Shown piece after piece: positions 36,711 through 46,873 of a stretch of 64,000 nucleotides of DNA. Position 1 is the stretch's first letter; each line of letters opens with the position of its first letter. The translations under genes and the position numbers were made by a program. Source of the stretch: Thiosulfatihalobacter marinus (GTDB lineage Bacteria > Pseudomonadota > Alphaproteobacteria > Rhodobacterales > Rhodobacteraceae). The stretch covers positions 108,892 through 172,891 of the forward strand of contig NZ_JAECRZ010000003.1 in the NCBI RefSeq assembly GCF_016019955.1, given 5' to 3'. The notes under the pieces are model-generated. The model saw only the letters and a list, made by a program, of their open reading frames with translations, was not told where the DNA came from and did no database searches.

Positions 36711-36953
36711 ATGACCCAGCGCCTGCATCTCGTCTTTGGCGGCGAACTGGTGGATCCCACCAAATCGGTATTTAAGAACGTTGACGATATCCATATTGTC
36801 GGCATCTACCCCAACTATCAGGCCGCGTTCGACGCCTGGCGGGCAGAGGCGCAACGCACCGTGGACAACGCGCATATGCGCTATTTCATCGCGCATCTGC
36901 ATCGTTTACGCGACGAGAAGGCCGAAGCTTCGTCAACCGAAGAGCTGGGCTGA
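36711..36953 (+). CDS. DUF4170 domain protein
   Basis: A protein of 80 residues: LVFGGELVDPTKSVFKNVDD, GIYPNYQAAFDAW and NAHMRYFIAHLHRLRD. It is a small alphaproteobacterial family regularly found just before waaA-lpxK. Its function is unknown; it is cytoplasmic by sequence. It ends 8 bases before the Kdo transferase start, so the two are almost certainly co-transcribed. Confidence 0.88.
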   Translation: MTQRLHLVFGGELVDPTKSVFKNVDDIHIVGIYPNYQAAFDAWRAEAQRTVDNAHMRYFIAHLHRLRDEKAEASSTEELG

Positions 36954-36961
36954 CACCTTTC

Positions 36962-38185
36962 ATGGCGCGCTCGATCAGCCTGGCGGCCTATCTGGCCTTT
37001 GCGCGCCGCGAGCCGGCCACTCTGAAAAAGATTACCGTGCCGCGCCCCGGCGGCGAGCTGGTGTGGCTGCATTGCGCCGACCCGGCGCGCGCGCGTGCCC
37101 TGGCGCAGCTTGCCTTGCGCCTGTCCGCACAGCGTACCGGCGTTCGGTTTCTTCTGACGACCTCGCCCGGCACCGTGCGCCCCGACAACCTGCCTTCTGA
37201 TCTGGTCTGGATGCCGTGCCCCTCCGAAAACCCCCTGGACATAAGGGGTTTCCTTGACCATTGGCGCCCCGACCTGATGATCTGGCTTGGTCCCTGGCTG
37301 CGCCCGGCCCTGATCGATGCCGCCCATGGCCGGGGTATCGCCACGCTGTTGCTTGAAGCGGACACGCCGGGTCTGGAAAACCGCCGCTGGCGCTGGATGC
37401 CGGAACCCACCCGCGCCACGCTGGCGCGATTCACGGCGGTGTTGACGCTGGACAAAGGCGCAGCCGACCGGTTCCGCAGAATTTTGCCGGATGGCGGACC
37501 CAACGTGATCGAAAGCGGAAAGCTGCTTGAAGAAAGTCATGCGCTGCCCTGCAACGAAACAGATCTGGAAGACCTGCGCGCCGCTTTGGGCGGGCGCCCG
37601 GTCTGGCTGGCGGCGCGGGTACAGCCCCAGGAAATCCCCCTGGTGCTGCAAGCCTACCGCGCGGTCCTGCGGCTGTCGCATCGCATGTTGCTGATTGTCG
37701 TTCCGGACCGGGCCGAAGATTTTGCCGCTATCCGAACGCCGCTGGCCAAGAGTGGATTGCGGCTCGCCAATTGGGATGATGGCGTATTCCCGGATGACAA
37801 CACGCATGTCCTGCTTGCCGAATCCCCATCCGAGCTGGGCTTGTGGTACCGCGCCGCGCCGGTAACATTGATGGGGTCTTCGCTGGCGGCTGGCCATGGC
37901 GGGCGCGACCCGCTCGAACCGGCCGCGCTTGGGTCGGCGGTGCTTTACGGTCCTGGTGTGCGATGGCATCTTGATGCATACAGCCGCCTTGCACAGGCGG
38001 GGGGCGCGCGTATCGTGAAGGATTCCGATAGCCTGACCGCTGCGGTGACACATCTGATTGCGCCAGACGAAGTGGCCGCGATGGCCCATGCCGGCTGGCA
38101 AATCGTGTCGGAAGGCGCGGAAGTATCCGATCAGATCGTGGCCTTGGCGCAGGACTTGCTTGATACACGGGGGAAGCCGAAATGA
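36962..38185 (+). CDS. waaA: 3-deoxy-D-manno-octulosonic acid (Kdo) transferase
   Basis: A protein of 407 residues, GT-B fold, that transfers Kdo from CMP-Kdo to lipid IVA. It is placed by its neighbour lpxK and by [46 protein letters not shown] and [28 protein letters not shown], the C-terminal CMP-binding region. The N-terminal [13 protein letters not shown] lacks the long hydrophobic anchor found in E. coli, so membrane attachment is probably peripheral. It is divergent enough from the E. coli enzyme that the number of Kdo units added is unknown. The stop overlaps the lpxK start (ATGA). Confidence 0.88.
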   Translation: MARSISLAAYLAFARREPATLKKITVPRPGGELVWLHCADPARARALAQLALRLSAQRTGVRFLLTTSPGTVRPDNLPSDLVWMPCPSENPLDIRGFLDHWRPDLMIWLGPWLRPALIDAAHGRGIATLLLEADTPGLENRRWRWMPEPTRATLARFTAVLTLDKGAADRFRRILPDGGPNVIESGKLLEESHALPCNETDLEDLRAALGGRPVWLAARVQPQEIPLVLQAYRAVLRLSHRMLLIVVPDRAEDFAAIRTPLAKSGLRLANWDDGVFPDDNTHVLLAESPSELGLWYRAAPVTLMGSSLAAGHGGRDPLEPAALGSAVLYGPGVRWHLDAYSRLAQAGGARIVKDSDSLTAAVTHLIAPDEVAAMAHAGWQIVSEGAEVSDQIVALAQDLLDTRGKPK

Positions 38186-39183
38186 GACCACCGCGGTTCT
38201 GGCATAACCCACCGGATCGCCCCGGCTGGCAAGCGCGACTGCTGGCGCCCTTGGGCGCGCTTTATGCGCATGGCACACGCCGGCGCGTTGCCCGCGCCGA
38301 TACCGGGTTTCGCGCCGATATCCCGGTGATTTGCGTCGGCAACCTGAATGCGGGTGGCACGGGAAAGACGCCGACAACCATCGCGATGGCGCAGCATTTG
38401 CAGGCGCGCGGGTTGAAGCCGCATGTGGTGTCGCGTGGCTATGGTGGTCGCCTGAACGGCCCGCTGCGGGTGGATGAAATGCGCCATAGCGCGCCCGAAA
38501 CCGGCGACGAGCCTCTTTTGCTGGCAGCCTTCGCACCGACGTGGGTATCCAGAGACCGCGCCGCCGGAGTCGCGGCGGCCCGGCAGGCCGGGGCGGAAGT
38601 GATCCTCCTGGATGACGGGTTTCAGAACCCGGGCGTGTACAAGGATCTGTCAATTGTTGTGGTGGATGCCGCGCTCGGTTTCGGCAACGGGCGCTGCATT
38701 CCGGCGGGGCCACTGCGCGAACCGGTAGGTGCTGGCCTGGCCAGGGCCGATCTGGTGCTGTCAATCGGCGACCCGGCTGCCCAGAAACGGTTCGCCGAAC
38801 GCTGGGGAGCGGAACTGTCAGTACCACACGCGACCGGCGCGCTGACCCCGCTGCAAACCGGGATGGATTGGTCCGGCGCCCGGTTCCTGGCTTTCGCGGG
38901 AATTGGGCACCCGGAAAAATTCTTTGCCACGCTGCGCGGCCTTGGCGCCAATGTGGTGCGCGAACAGCCGCTGGATGACCATCAGGAACTCAGCCCCGCC
39001 TTGCTGACCCGTCTGGCTGCCGAGGCCGATCGCGCCGGCGCGCAGCTTGTCACCACCGAAAAGGACGCCGTGCGCCTGCCGCGCGAGATGCGCCCCCGCG
39101 TGCTGACCTTGCCGGTGCGTCTAGAAATTGATGACTGGTGCCCGGTCGACTCGGCACTTGACCGCCTGTTCGCCACCGGTTGA
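38182..39183 (+). CDS. lpxK: Tetraacyldisaccharide 4'-kinase
   Basis: A protein of 333 residues with the LpxK-specific P-loop [10 protein letters not shown] (56-65) after VICVGNL, the SRGYGG segment, [20 protein letters not shown], and the C-terminal [12 protein letters not shown]. LpxK phosphorylates the 4' position of the lipid A disaccharide at the inner membrane and precedes Kdo addition by the product of the coupled upstream gene. It is last in the plus-strand run; a weak bidirectional hairpin separates it from the convergent DsbA-like gene. Confidence 0.96.
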   Translation: MRPPRFWHNPPDRPGWQARLLAPLGALYAHGTRRRVARADTGFRADIPVICVGNLNAGGTGKTPTTIAMAQHLQARGLKPHVVSRGYGGRLNGPLRVDEMRHSAPETGDEPLLLAAFAPTWVSRDRAAGVAAARQAGAEVILLDDGFQNPGVYKDLSIVVVDAALGFGNGRCIPAGPLREPVGAGLARADLVLSIGDPAAQKRFAERWGAELSVPHATGALTPLQTGMDWSGARFLAFAGIGHPEKFFATLRGLGANVVREQPLDDHQELSPALLTRLAAEADRAGAQLVTTEKDAVRLPREMRPRVLTLPVRLEIDDWCPVDSALDRLFATG

Positions 39184-39196
39184 CCAAAAGACAAAC

Positions 39197-39216
39197 GCCG
39201 CCCGATGGCGGCATTT
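39197..39216. terminator. Possible bidirectional terminator between lpxK and the DsbA-like gene
   Basis: A 6-bp stem GCCGCC/GGCGGC (39197-39202 and 39207-39212, loop CGAT) with ATTT on one side and CAAA on the other (GTTTG read on the minus strand). The stem is short and the U tract weak. Confidence 0.45.
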
Positions 39217-39238
39217 GCACAGGCGTTGGCAACTGGAG

Positions 39239-39904
39239 TCAGCCCTCCAGTTCGGCATCCAGGATCTTCTTGAGATCCTCATAGCTCATGTTGCTGTGTT
39301 TGGTGCCGTTGACAATCAATGTCGGCGTACTGGAAATATCGTCCGCGCCCGCGTTGGTCTGGTACCACTTGATCAGCGCCTTGGCCTTGTCCTCGTCGCG
39401 CAAACAGGCCTGAAGCTGCGCATCTTCGATTCCGGCAAGGCGCCCGGTTTTGCGCAAGGCGTCGGCAATCGCGACGGGATCGCCGGCCCGGCTCCATTCA
39501 TCTTGCTTGGAAAGCAGCAGGTCGGCGATGCCAAAGAACCGCTCGGGCCCGTCACAACGCGCCACCATAGATGCCCACAGGCCAAACCGGTCAAAATAGA
39601 CATCGCGGAAGATGAATTTCACTTTTCCGGTGTCGATGTAGTTGGCTTTCAATTCGCCAAAGACGTTTTCCTGGAAGCTCGCACAATGCGGGCAGGTAAA
39701 CGACGCATATTCGATCAGCGTAATCGGCGCGTCCTCGGCGCCCATTACCATCTCCACAATACCCGAAGACTCCGCCTCTGCCGCGCCATCCGACGAGACC
39801 AGCTGAACATTTGTAACAGCCCGGTTGCTCTCGGGTGCATTCGCAAAAGCGGCGCCTGTCATCGTCAGGGCGCCGACCAGAATCACGGAAACAATGCGGT
39901 TCAT
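39239..39904 (-). CDS. DsbA-family thiol:disulfide protein
   Basis: A protein of 221 residues with a signal peptide (1-22, FANA). The active site is CPHC (71-74) in YASFTCPHCASF, followed by a helical insertion and the cis-proline region SSTPTLIVNGTKHSN. This matches DsbA/ScsC-like periplasmic oxidoreductases of alphaproteobacteria that introduce or shuffle disulfide bonds. Its start overlaps the DUF721 stop (ATGA), a common pairing in Rhodobacterales. Whether it works with a DsbB or a DsbD-type partner is not visible here. Confidence 0.92.
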   Translation of the reverse strand: MNRIVSVILVGALTMTGAAFANAPESNRAVTNVQLVSSDGAAEAESSGIVEMVMGAEDAPITLIEYASFTCPHCASFQENVFGELKANYIDTGKVKFIFRDVYFDRFGLWASMVARCDGPERFFGIADLLLSKQDEWSRAGDPVAIADALRKTGRLAGIEDAQLQACLRDEDKAKALIKWYQTNAGADDISSTPTLIVNGTKHSNMSYEDLKKILDAELEG

Positions 39905-40434
39905 TCAGAAACCTTTCTTTTCACTTCTTGCTTTGTAAGCACGTTTTCCGCCAGACGTTCAAGCGCATGGCGCAACTCGGAATTCTCCACGGGGGCGGCC
40001 ACCGCCATTGCCCGGGCCTGCGTTTTGGCGTCCGGTGTCGGAGCGGTCTTTCTGGGCGCCGGGGCAAAGCTGGCCTGCCCGTCGGCAAACCCGGTTGGCG
40101 CGGTCTGGGTGATGCGCAGCCGTGCGATGGCGTTATAGCCATAGGCCGCGTTCACCCGCGCGCGCAGCGTTTCCTTCTGCATCTCCAGCATCGGTGCCTG
40201 CGCGCCGGTTGTCAGCACCGTCAAAGTCGCGCCAAAACCCTGGCGCCCGTATTTGACATCGACGGGTTTGCAGATACGGGCAACGTCCTCGCCAACGATC
40301 TCGGCCCAGTGGGTCAGCACCCGTGTCACCGCGAAACCACGGCTTTCGCCGGCCTTGCGGATCCGGTCGCGCAACAGCGATGACGTACGTGTAAATCCTT
40401 TGGTCGTTGCGCGGCGCATCTCTTGCTCTTGCAT
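39901..40434 (-). CDS. DUF721 domain protein
   Basis: A protein of 177 residues. The DUF721 region occupies the middle: FAVTRVLTHWAEIVGEDVARICKPVDVKY, LTVLTTGAQAPMLEMQKETLRARVNAAYGY. DUF721 proteins (DciA-like) include DciA, which loads the replicative helicase in many bacteria, so a replication role is plausible but not shown for this one. I used the ATG at 40434; the next ATG at 40419 is nearly as good, and neither has a strong ribosome site. It is divergent from mutY and coupled to the DsbA-like gene. Confidence 0.85.
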   Translation of the reverse strand: MQEQEMRRATTKGFTRTSSLLRDRIRKAGESRGFAVTRVLTHWAEIVGEDVARICKPVDVKYGRQGFGATLTVLTTGAQAPMLEMQKETLRARVNAAYGYNAIARLRITQTAPTGFADGQASFAPAPRKTAPTPDAKTQARAMAVAAPVENSELRHALERLAENVLTKQEVKRKVSE

Positions 40435-40507
40435 CCTCGTTTCAGGCGCTATCTTAGTGTCGCGGGCGGGCCATGCCAGCGAAACCGTTCGGGCGGAGGA
40501 ACAAAAA

Positions 40508-41560
40508 TTGCGGAAAACGAATTTGGCCGCCGATCTTCTGGAATGGTACGACACGCACGCGCGCAAACTGCCTTGGCGCGTTGGCCCGGCGGCGCGGTCC
40601 GGTGGGCAAAGGCCCGATCCATACCGGGTCTGGCTGTCCGAGATCATGCTGCAACAAACCACCGTGGCCGCTGTCAGTGACTATTTTCAGCGGTTCACGA
40701 CACGCTGGCCCGATATTCACGCGCTTGCCGCAGCGCCAGACGACGAGGTCATGGCCGCCTGGGCCGGGCTGGGCTATTACGCCCGTGCCCGCAACCTGCT
40801 GAAATGCGCCCGCGCGGTCAGTGTCGGGCATGACGGGCGGTTTCCGGACACCCGGTCCGATTTGCTGACGCTGCCGGGGATCGGACCCTATACAGCGGCG
40901 GCAATCGCAGCCATTGCCTTTGAGCGGCCCGAAACCGTGGTGGACGGGAATGTCGAACGGGTTATGGCGCGCCTGTTTGATTGTCACACGCCCCTGCCCG
41001 CCGCCAAGCCCGAACTCACGGCCCTGGCCGAAACACTGACCCCTTCGGAACGGCCCGGCGACTATGCCCAGGCGGTGATGGATCTGGGCGCAACGATCTG
41101 CACCCCGCGCAACCCGGCTTGCGGTATCTGCCCCTGGCGCGCGCCCTGTTTGGCACGAGACCGGGGCACGGCCGCGCAGCTCCCGAAAAAAACGCCGAAA
41201 AAGCCCAAGCCGGTTCGGCTGGGCACGGCCTATATCGCCCGCCGGATTGACGGCGCCCTGTTGCTGGAGCGCCGCCCCGACAAGGGTTTGCTGGGCGGAA
41301 TGCTGGGCTGGCCCGGCTCTGAATGGCAGGAAGGCAGCGTGCCGAACCATGCCCCACCGATCCGCGCGGAATGGAAAACCCTCCCCGCCGAGGCACGCCA
41401 TACCTTCACGCATTTCCACCTGCGCCTGAGCGTCCGCACCGCGCTGGTGCCGATGGACCGCGCGCCCGGAACCGGAGAGTTCTTCGCGCCGGACCGGTTT
41501 CGCCCATCCGATCTGCCCACCGTCATGCGCAAGGCATTCGACCTGAGCCTGAACACCTGA
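40508..41560 (+). CDS. mutY: A/G-specific adenine glycosylase
   Basis: A protein of 350 residues starting at a TTG (40508) with GGAGGA 7 bases upstream; no ATG in frame is near. The catalytic Glu45 lies in SEIMLQQTT, the helix-hairpin-helix is TLPGIGPYTAAAIAA, the catalytic Asp146 lies in VVDGNVERV, and the iron-sulfur cysteines are C198, C205, C208 and C214 (Cx6Cx2Cx5C). The C-terminal NUDIX-like domain recognises 8-oxoG. It removes A opposite 8-oxoG. The segment GPAARSGGQRPD is a small insertion near the start that is common in alphaproteobacteria. Confidence 0.95.
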   Translation: MRKTNLAADLLEWYDTHARKLPWRVGPAARSGGQRPDPYRVWLSEIMLQQTTVAAVSDYFQRFTTRWPDIHALAAAPDDEVMAAWAGLGYYARARNLLKCARAVSVGHDGRFPDTRSDLLTLPGIGPYTAAAIAAIAFERPETVVDGNVERVMARLFDCHTPLPAAKPELTALAETLTPSERPGDYAQAVMDLGATICTPRNPACGICPWRAPCLARDRGTAAQLPKKTPKKPKPVRLGTAYIARRIDGALLLERRPDKGLLGGMLGWPGSEWQEGSVPNHAPPIRAEWKTLPAEARHTFTHFHLRLSVRTALVPMDRAPGTGEFFAPDRFRPSDLPTVMRKAFDLSLNT

Positions 41561-41627
41561 TCGCGATTGCAGCGCCCCGCCGCGCGCCCCATACTGGTGC
41601 CGCGCGATTCACTACGGAGTTCTGACC

Positions 41628-42761
41628 ATGATCGCCTCGTCACAAGTTGCCAAACTGTCCAGCGCCTTGCCATTCTGGCTGTCGCTCTTGCTGATCCCGC
41701 TGATCTGGATCGTGGCGGGGCTTGGCTCCTGGTGGGTGCTGCTGGTGCCGGCCGCAACATGGTATCTGTTTTCCGCGCTGGACGCTGTCGTCGGGCTCAA
41801 CCTGGAAAACGCGGACCTGGAGACAACCGAGGAAGATCTTTACTGGTATCGCCTGATCACCATGATCTGGCCCTTCATCCAGTTTGTCACGGTCTTCGGC
41901 CTGATCTGGTACGCCACCCAATCCGAAGACCTGTCCGTCGCCGCCAGAATCGGCTTGTTCTTTGGCGTCGGGGTCATTTCCGGCACCGTGGGCATCGTCT
42001 ATTCCCACGAACTCATGCATCAGAAGAACAGGACCGAACGATGGCTGGGCGACATCCTGATGGCGATGGTGTTGTATTCGCATTTCCGCTCCGAGCATCT
42101 TCTGGTGCATCACCGCTATGTCGGTACCCCCCGCGATCCGGTCACTGCCCGCTACAATGAAGGCTTCCACCGGTTTTTCCCGCGCGTTCTGCTCGGCTCG
42201 CTGAAGTCATCCTTCAGGGCCGAAAAGGAGATGCTGGCGCGCAAGGATCTGCCATGGACGGATCGCTCCAACCCGTTCTGGCGTTACTGGGGCTTGCAGG
42301 GGGGGATGCTGCTGCTTGCACTTCTGATCGGTGGCTGGGCGGGGTTTTTCCTGTTCCTGTGGCAGGCCTTTATCGCGATCTGGCAGCTTGAAATCGTCAA
42401 CTATGTCGAACATTACGGCCTGACGCGCAAACATCTGGGCAAGGGCAAATATGAACACGTCAAACCGCACCATTCCTGGAATGCGGCGCACATGGCGTCG
42501 AACTGGCTGCTGATCAACCTGCAACGCCACTCGGATCACCATTACAAGCCAGGCCGGCGTTTTCCTCTGTTGCAGAACTATACCGAGGCCGACGCCCCGC
42601 AATTGCCCTATGGTTATCCATTGATGACCATGTTCGCGATGGTGCCGCCGCTGTGGAAACGGGCCATGAACCCGAAGGTGCGCAAATGGCGGGCGATGTA
42701 TTACCCCGAAATCACCGACTGGAAACCCTATTCCAAGGCCAGCAACCCGATGCCGCGCTAA
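41628..42761 (+). CDS. alkB: AlkB-type alkane 1-monooxygenase
   Basis: A protein of 377 residues, an integral-membrane di-iron hydroxylase with about six helices. The His boxes are HELMH (127-131), EHLLVHH (156-162; usual EHxxGHH, with Val for Gly) and LQRHSDHH (298-305), plus NYVEHYG. These coordinate the iron pair that oxidises terminal methyl groups of alkanes. Neither rubredoxin nor rubredoxin reductase is encoded nearby, so electron supply must come from elsewhere. It may act on medium-chain alkanes or fatty acid derivatives. The gene stands alone between mutY and a convergent cyclase gene. Confidence 0.93.
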   Translation: MIASSQVAKLSSALPFWLSLLLIPLIWIVAGLGSWWVLLVPAATWYLFSALDAVVGLNLENADLETTEEDLYWYRLITMIWPFIQFVTVFGLIWYATQSEDLSVAARIGLFFGVGVISGTVGIVYSHELMHQKNRTERWLGDILMAMVLYSHFRSEHLLVHHRYVGTPRDPVTARYNEGFHRFFPRVLLGSLKSSFRAEKEMLARKDLPWTDRSNPFWRYWGLQGGMLLLALLIGGWAGFFLFLWQAFIAIWQLEIVNYVEHYGLTRKHLGKGKYEHVKPHHSWNAAHMASNWLLINLQRHSDHHYKPGRRFPLLQNYTEADAPQLPYGYPLMTMFAMVPPLWKRAMNPKVRKWRAMYYPEITDWKPYSKASNPMPR

Positions 42762-42767
42762 CGCGGC

Positions 42768-44183
42768 TCAGACCGGGGCGGTGCGCTCAAAGGCCCAGAC
42801 CGTCAGCTTGTCCTCGACCCCGCGAATGTCCTGCCCGTCAAAGCGCAGCAGGCCGTCAAGGCAGGCATGGCCCCCCTCGCGGATCACCTCTTCGCGCATG
42901 CTGTCGCTGATCACCAGCCGCGCGTTCAGCCCGCGCGTCAGCGCCTCCAGCCGGGAGGCCACGTTGACCGTGTTACCGACCACGGCAAATTCCAGCCGGT
43001 TGGCGCCGATATCGGCCAGAACCGCCGGCCCGTAATGCGCGCCGAACCCGACGCGCAAGGGCGGTTGCGCACGGGCGATCCTGCCCGCGTTCCACTTGTC
43101 CATCTCGTCCATCATCTCATGCACACATTCCAGCGCGTTGATCGCGTCCTGCTTGGTAGGCTCTGGCGTGCCGAACGTCGCCATCAGCCCGTCACCCAGA
43201 TACTTGTCCAATGTGCCGCCATGGCCAAAGACCGCCTTTTCCATCAACACGTGAAATTCGCGCAGGGTTTCGATCACTTCCTCTGGTCTGCGGGTTGCCG
43301 CGAATTCGGTAAAGCCCACGATATCCACGAACAGCACCGCGATTTCGTGGCTGCGTATCTTCTTGAGCGGTTCGTCATTTGTTGACAGCGCCTCGACAAC
43401 ATTGGGCGAAAAATAGCGGCTCAGGTTGGTCCGCTCCCGCTCCAGCGCGGCATTGCTGCGCAACAATCCGTTGAAGCGGCGCACCGATACCGCCATGGCA
43501 AGTGCAACAATCAGGAATACGGCTATCTCCTGGATGCGCAGGTCCACCCGGTAACTGTTCGGATCCAGAAGCCAGGCCATGTCGGGCTGATCCGGGAAGG
43601 CCGCGCGCATGTCTTCTGTCAGGCCCGGCACGGGCTCGACAAGCCAGACTGACAGGCCCAGCCCAATCGCCCACAGCCCGGTTGTCCACGTACCTATGGC
43701 CACCACCGTGCGCCAGGAATAGGCCAGCGCCCCGCCTGCAAGGATGATGTAGAAATACTGAAAATTGCCGAACCGGTACTGCATGGCATGGGGCCATGTC
43801 TGATCGCTCAGCGGGTTGGGCCCGACCATGCCGATGGTCATCAGAGCCAGGTCAATGAACAACAAAAGCAATTCGGCACGCGACTGCCCGACCTTCCCCA
43901 AACGGCGCATGAACCATCCGTTGATCGCCAGCGCCAGCAGGATCAGTTCGTAATACCAGACATCCGGCATCGGAATGAGAAACAGCAGCAGCACCCCGAC
44001 AATGGCCATCGCAACCCAGCGCACATGCACGGCCAGTTCCAGCCCTTCTTTCTTGTGCGCGGCCAGAACCGCTTCGGTATATTGGTATTCCGGGCTGGAC
44101 TTGTCCGGAAAATCATCCGCCCGGCGTCGGGAAAACAGGGAAAGAAAAGGGCGAGTCGTGGCCATGGGCTGCGCAGCTTTCAT
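42768..44183 (-). CDS. Membrane adenylate/guanylate cyclase (class III)
   Basis: A protein of 471 residues. Two groups of hydrophobic helices (about 55-185 and 215-235) form a membrane sensor, followed by a HAMP-less linker and a class III cyclase domain (about 275-450) with metal-binding Asp287 (LFVDIVGF) and Asp331 (KYLGDGLMATF). The usual purine-specifying Asp of VGDTVN is Asn here (VVGNTVNVASR), so substrate preference is unclear. I chose the ATG at 44183; 44165 is also possible. A strong terminator 46 bases upstream belongs to ccrM. Confidence 0.9.
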   Translation of the reverse strand: MKAAQPMATTRPFLSLFSRRRADDFPDKSSPEYQYTEAVLAAHKKEGLELAVHVRWVAMAIVGVLLLFLIPMPDVWYYELILLALAINGWFMRRLGKVGQSRAELLLLFIDLALMTIGMVGPNPLSDQTWPHAMQYRFGNFQYFYIILAGGALAYSWRTVVAIGTWTTGLWAIGLGLSVWLVEPVPGLTEDMRAAFPDQPDMAWLLDPNSYRVDLRIQEIAVFLIVALAMAVSVRRFNGLLRSNAALERERTNLSRYFSPNVVEALSTNDEPLKKIRSHEIAVLFVDIVGFTEFAATRRPEEVIETLREFHVLMEKAVFGHGGTLDKYLGDGLMATFGTPEPTKQDAINALECVHEMMDEMDKWNAGRIARAQPPLRVGFGAHYGPAVLADIGANRLEFAVVGNTVNVASRLEALTRGLNARLVISDSMREEVIREGGHACLDGLLRFDGQDIRGVEDKLTVWAFERTAPV

Positions 44184-44228
44184 AAATTGATTTGCCCTAG
44201 ATAGTCGCACATCCCGACAGTTAAAGCC

Positions 44229-44257
44229 AAAAAAGCCCCGCCGATGAACGGCGGGGC
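44229..44257 (-). terminator. Intrinsic terminator after ccrM
   Basis: An 8-bp GC stem (GCCCCGCC/GGCGGGGC, 44235-44242 and 44250-44257, loop GATGAAC). On the minus strand it is followed by TTTTTT from the A run at 44229-44234. It lies 74 bases past the ccrM stop. Confidence 0.88.
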
Positions 44258-44330
44258 AAGTCAAGGTGCCTGTTTTGAAACGTCAGGCCACAGGCACCGG
44301 CGGTATTCTGTCTCGGGGTATGGGGTGTAA

Positions 44331-45458
<1,128 letters not shown>

Positions 45459-45503
45459 TCACGGCGCGGATTTTTTTGATGCGCTCGTTGATGAGACAAG
45501 GAT

Positions 45504-45542
45504 GAGTCAAACGCGATTCGGCGTCAAATTCTTTTTTGAATC
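45504..45542 (-). promoter_or_regulatory. Cluster of three GANTC sites upstream of ccrM
   Basis: GAGTC (45504-45508), GATTC (45515-45519) and GAATC (45538-45542) lie within 39 bases in the 109-base gap between rnhB and ccrM. GANTC is the CcrM target, and in Caulobacter methylation near its own promoter contributes to ccrM control. The region is also A/T rich, as expected for a promoter. The -10/-35 elements could not be fixed. Confidence 0.7.
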
Positions 45543-45555
45543 AAGAGGTTACATT

Positions 45556-46173
45556 TTACCCTTGATACAAGATATTGTGGACCGGCCTGAACGAACGTCT
45601 ATGATGTGGGGTCACCCCCAGATTTTGGAGGGCTGCTTTGTGGCTTTTCGAAGGATAACCGGCATTTGTCTCCCAGCCATAGCCGGGGAACTGTTGCGCC
45701 AAATCCATCATGATGCGATCGCGGGTGATCTTGGCCACGATCGACGCCGCCGCGATCGACAGCGAACGGGCATCTCCCTTGACCACGGCAAGCGCGGATA
45801 TTCGATTGCCGGCCGGGATCATATTGCCGTCGATCAACAGGTGGTCAGGTCTGCGCGACAGCCCGTCGACCGCGCGCAGCATGGCCAGGTGACTGGCGCG
45901 CAGGATGTTGATTTCGTCGATCTCTTCGACGCTGGCATGAGCCACTGACACGTCGGCGCAGGCCATGATCGCGTCAAAAACAGCGGCGCGCCGTTTGGCG
46001 GTCAGCTTCTTGGAATCATTCAGCCCTTCGGGGATGTTGCCCGGATCCAAAACCACGGCGGCGGCCGTCACAGGACCGGCCAGCGGGCCGCGCCCCACTT
46101 CATCCACCCCACCCACGCGAGAGGCTCCTTGCGCAAACGCGCTCTTTTCCAGCGAATAATCCGGCATATCCAT
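45556..46173 (-). CDS. rnhB: Ribonuclease HII
   Basis: A protein of about 205 residues. GVDEVGRGPLAGPV carries the first catalytic Asp and Glu, LNDSKKL follows, and AAASIVAKITRDRIM is the conserved helix. It removes RNA from RNA-DNA hybrids and single ribonucleotides from DNA. The start is uncertain: ATGs at 46173 and 46167 and an upstream TTG are all usable; 46173 was chosen. It is upstream of ccrM on the same strand, a conserved alphaproteobacterial pairing. Confidence 0.95.
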   Translation of the reverse strand: MDMPDYSLEKSAFAQGASRVGGVDEVGRGPLAGPVTAAAVVLDPGNIPEGLNDSKKLTAKRRAAVFDAIMACADVSVAHASVEEIDEINILRASHLAMLRAVDGLSRRPDHLLIDGNMIPAGNRISALAVVKGDARSLSIAAASIVAKITRDRIMMDLAQQFPGYGWETNAGYPSKSHKAALQNLGVTPHHRRSFRPVHNILYQG

Positions 46174-46212
46174 CCCCACTGACAATCACGCCGCATGCCC
46201 CGGTGCAACATG

Positions 46213-46244
46213 AAAAACCGGGCGGACCAAGGGCCGCCCGGTTT
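46213..46244 (-). terminator. Intrinsic terminator after the secreted 161-residue protein gene
   Basis: An 11-bp stem (AAACCGGGCGG/CCGCCCGGTTT, 46215-46225 and 46234-46244, 8-base loop). On the minus strand it runs into TTTTTCA from the A run at 46213-46217. Confidence 0.8.
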
Positions 46245-46280
46245 CATGGCCGATCCGCAATCGGCCCGATGCTCGACGAA

Positions 46281-46766
46281 TTATCGCCCGCTGACGCGAT
46301 AGCCGCTACGGCTCAGGCACTGCGCGGCATACACGGTACCGACACCCCTGCGTGTATTCACGCGGCGCGCGCAATCGCGCGGCAACTGGCGAACGGCGAA
46401 ATCGGCCCGCGTCAGACAGTTCTGTCCATAGCCACGAATACGCTCGCCGCGTACGGTAACATAGTTCTGCGCACATTCGGCGGGCAGCCAGAGTGTATTG
46501 CGATGCGGGGGCTTCCAGGTATCTCGGCGCGGATGCACCGGGTGCACCGGCACCGGTTCATAGCGCCGGGTCGGTGCCGTATAGGTCGGGCGCGGTTTGT
46601 CGTTTGCGTCCTCTATGGCTTTGCCGATAATCACGATGGCCGCGGTCCCGAACAGGATCTTGGCGATGTCCTCGGCATCGGGCGCGGCACTGGCACGCGT
46701 TCCGGATATTCCGGTGATGGTCAGTGCGGCGGCAAGTACGGTGCTGATAAAGTGGCGGGGTTGCAT
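46281..46766 (-). CDS. Secreted protein of unknown function
   Basis: A protein of 161 residues with a signal peptide (about 1-28, TRASA-AP), a hydrophobic segment DIAKILFGTAAIVIIGKAI, a Pro/Thr/His-rich linker (PTYTAPTRRYEPVPVHPVHP) and a C-terminal part with four Cys (AECAQNY, QNCLTRADF, RDCARRV, AQCLSRSGY) that could form two disulfides. I chose the ATG at 46766 for its strong AGGAGG. No domain was recognised. It has its own terminator and faces the next gene set across a divergent promoter. Confidence 0.8.
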   Translation of the reverse strand: MQPRHFISTVLAAALTITGISGTRASAAPDAEDIAKILFGTAAIVIIGKAIEDANDKPRPTYTAPTRRYEPVPVHPVHPRRDTWKPPHRNTLWLPAECAQNYVTVRGERIRGYGQNCLTRADFAVRQLPRDCARRVNTRRGVGTVYAAQCLSRSGYRVSGR

Positions 46767-46873
46767 GGCGGTTGTCCTCCTGACATTGGTTTGCAATCGC
46801 CCCGGCACAGATTGCGAGGCGTCATGGAGCAACTCTCGGCCGAATTGCGAAAGCCGCACAATATCAGAGACTT

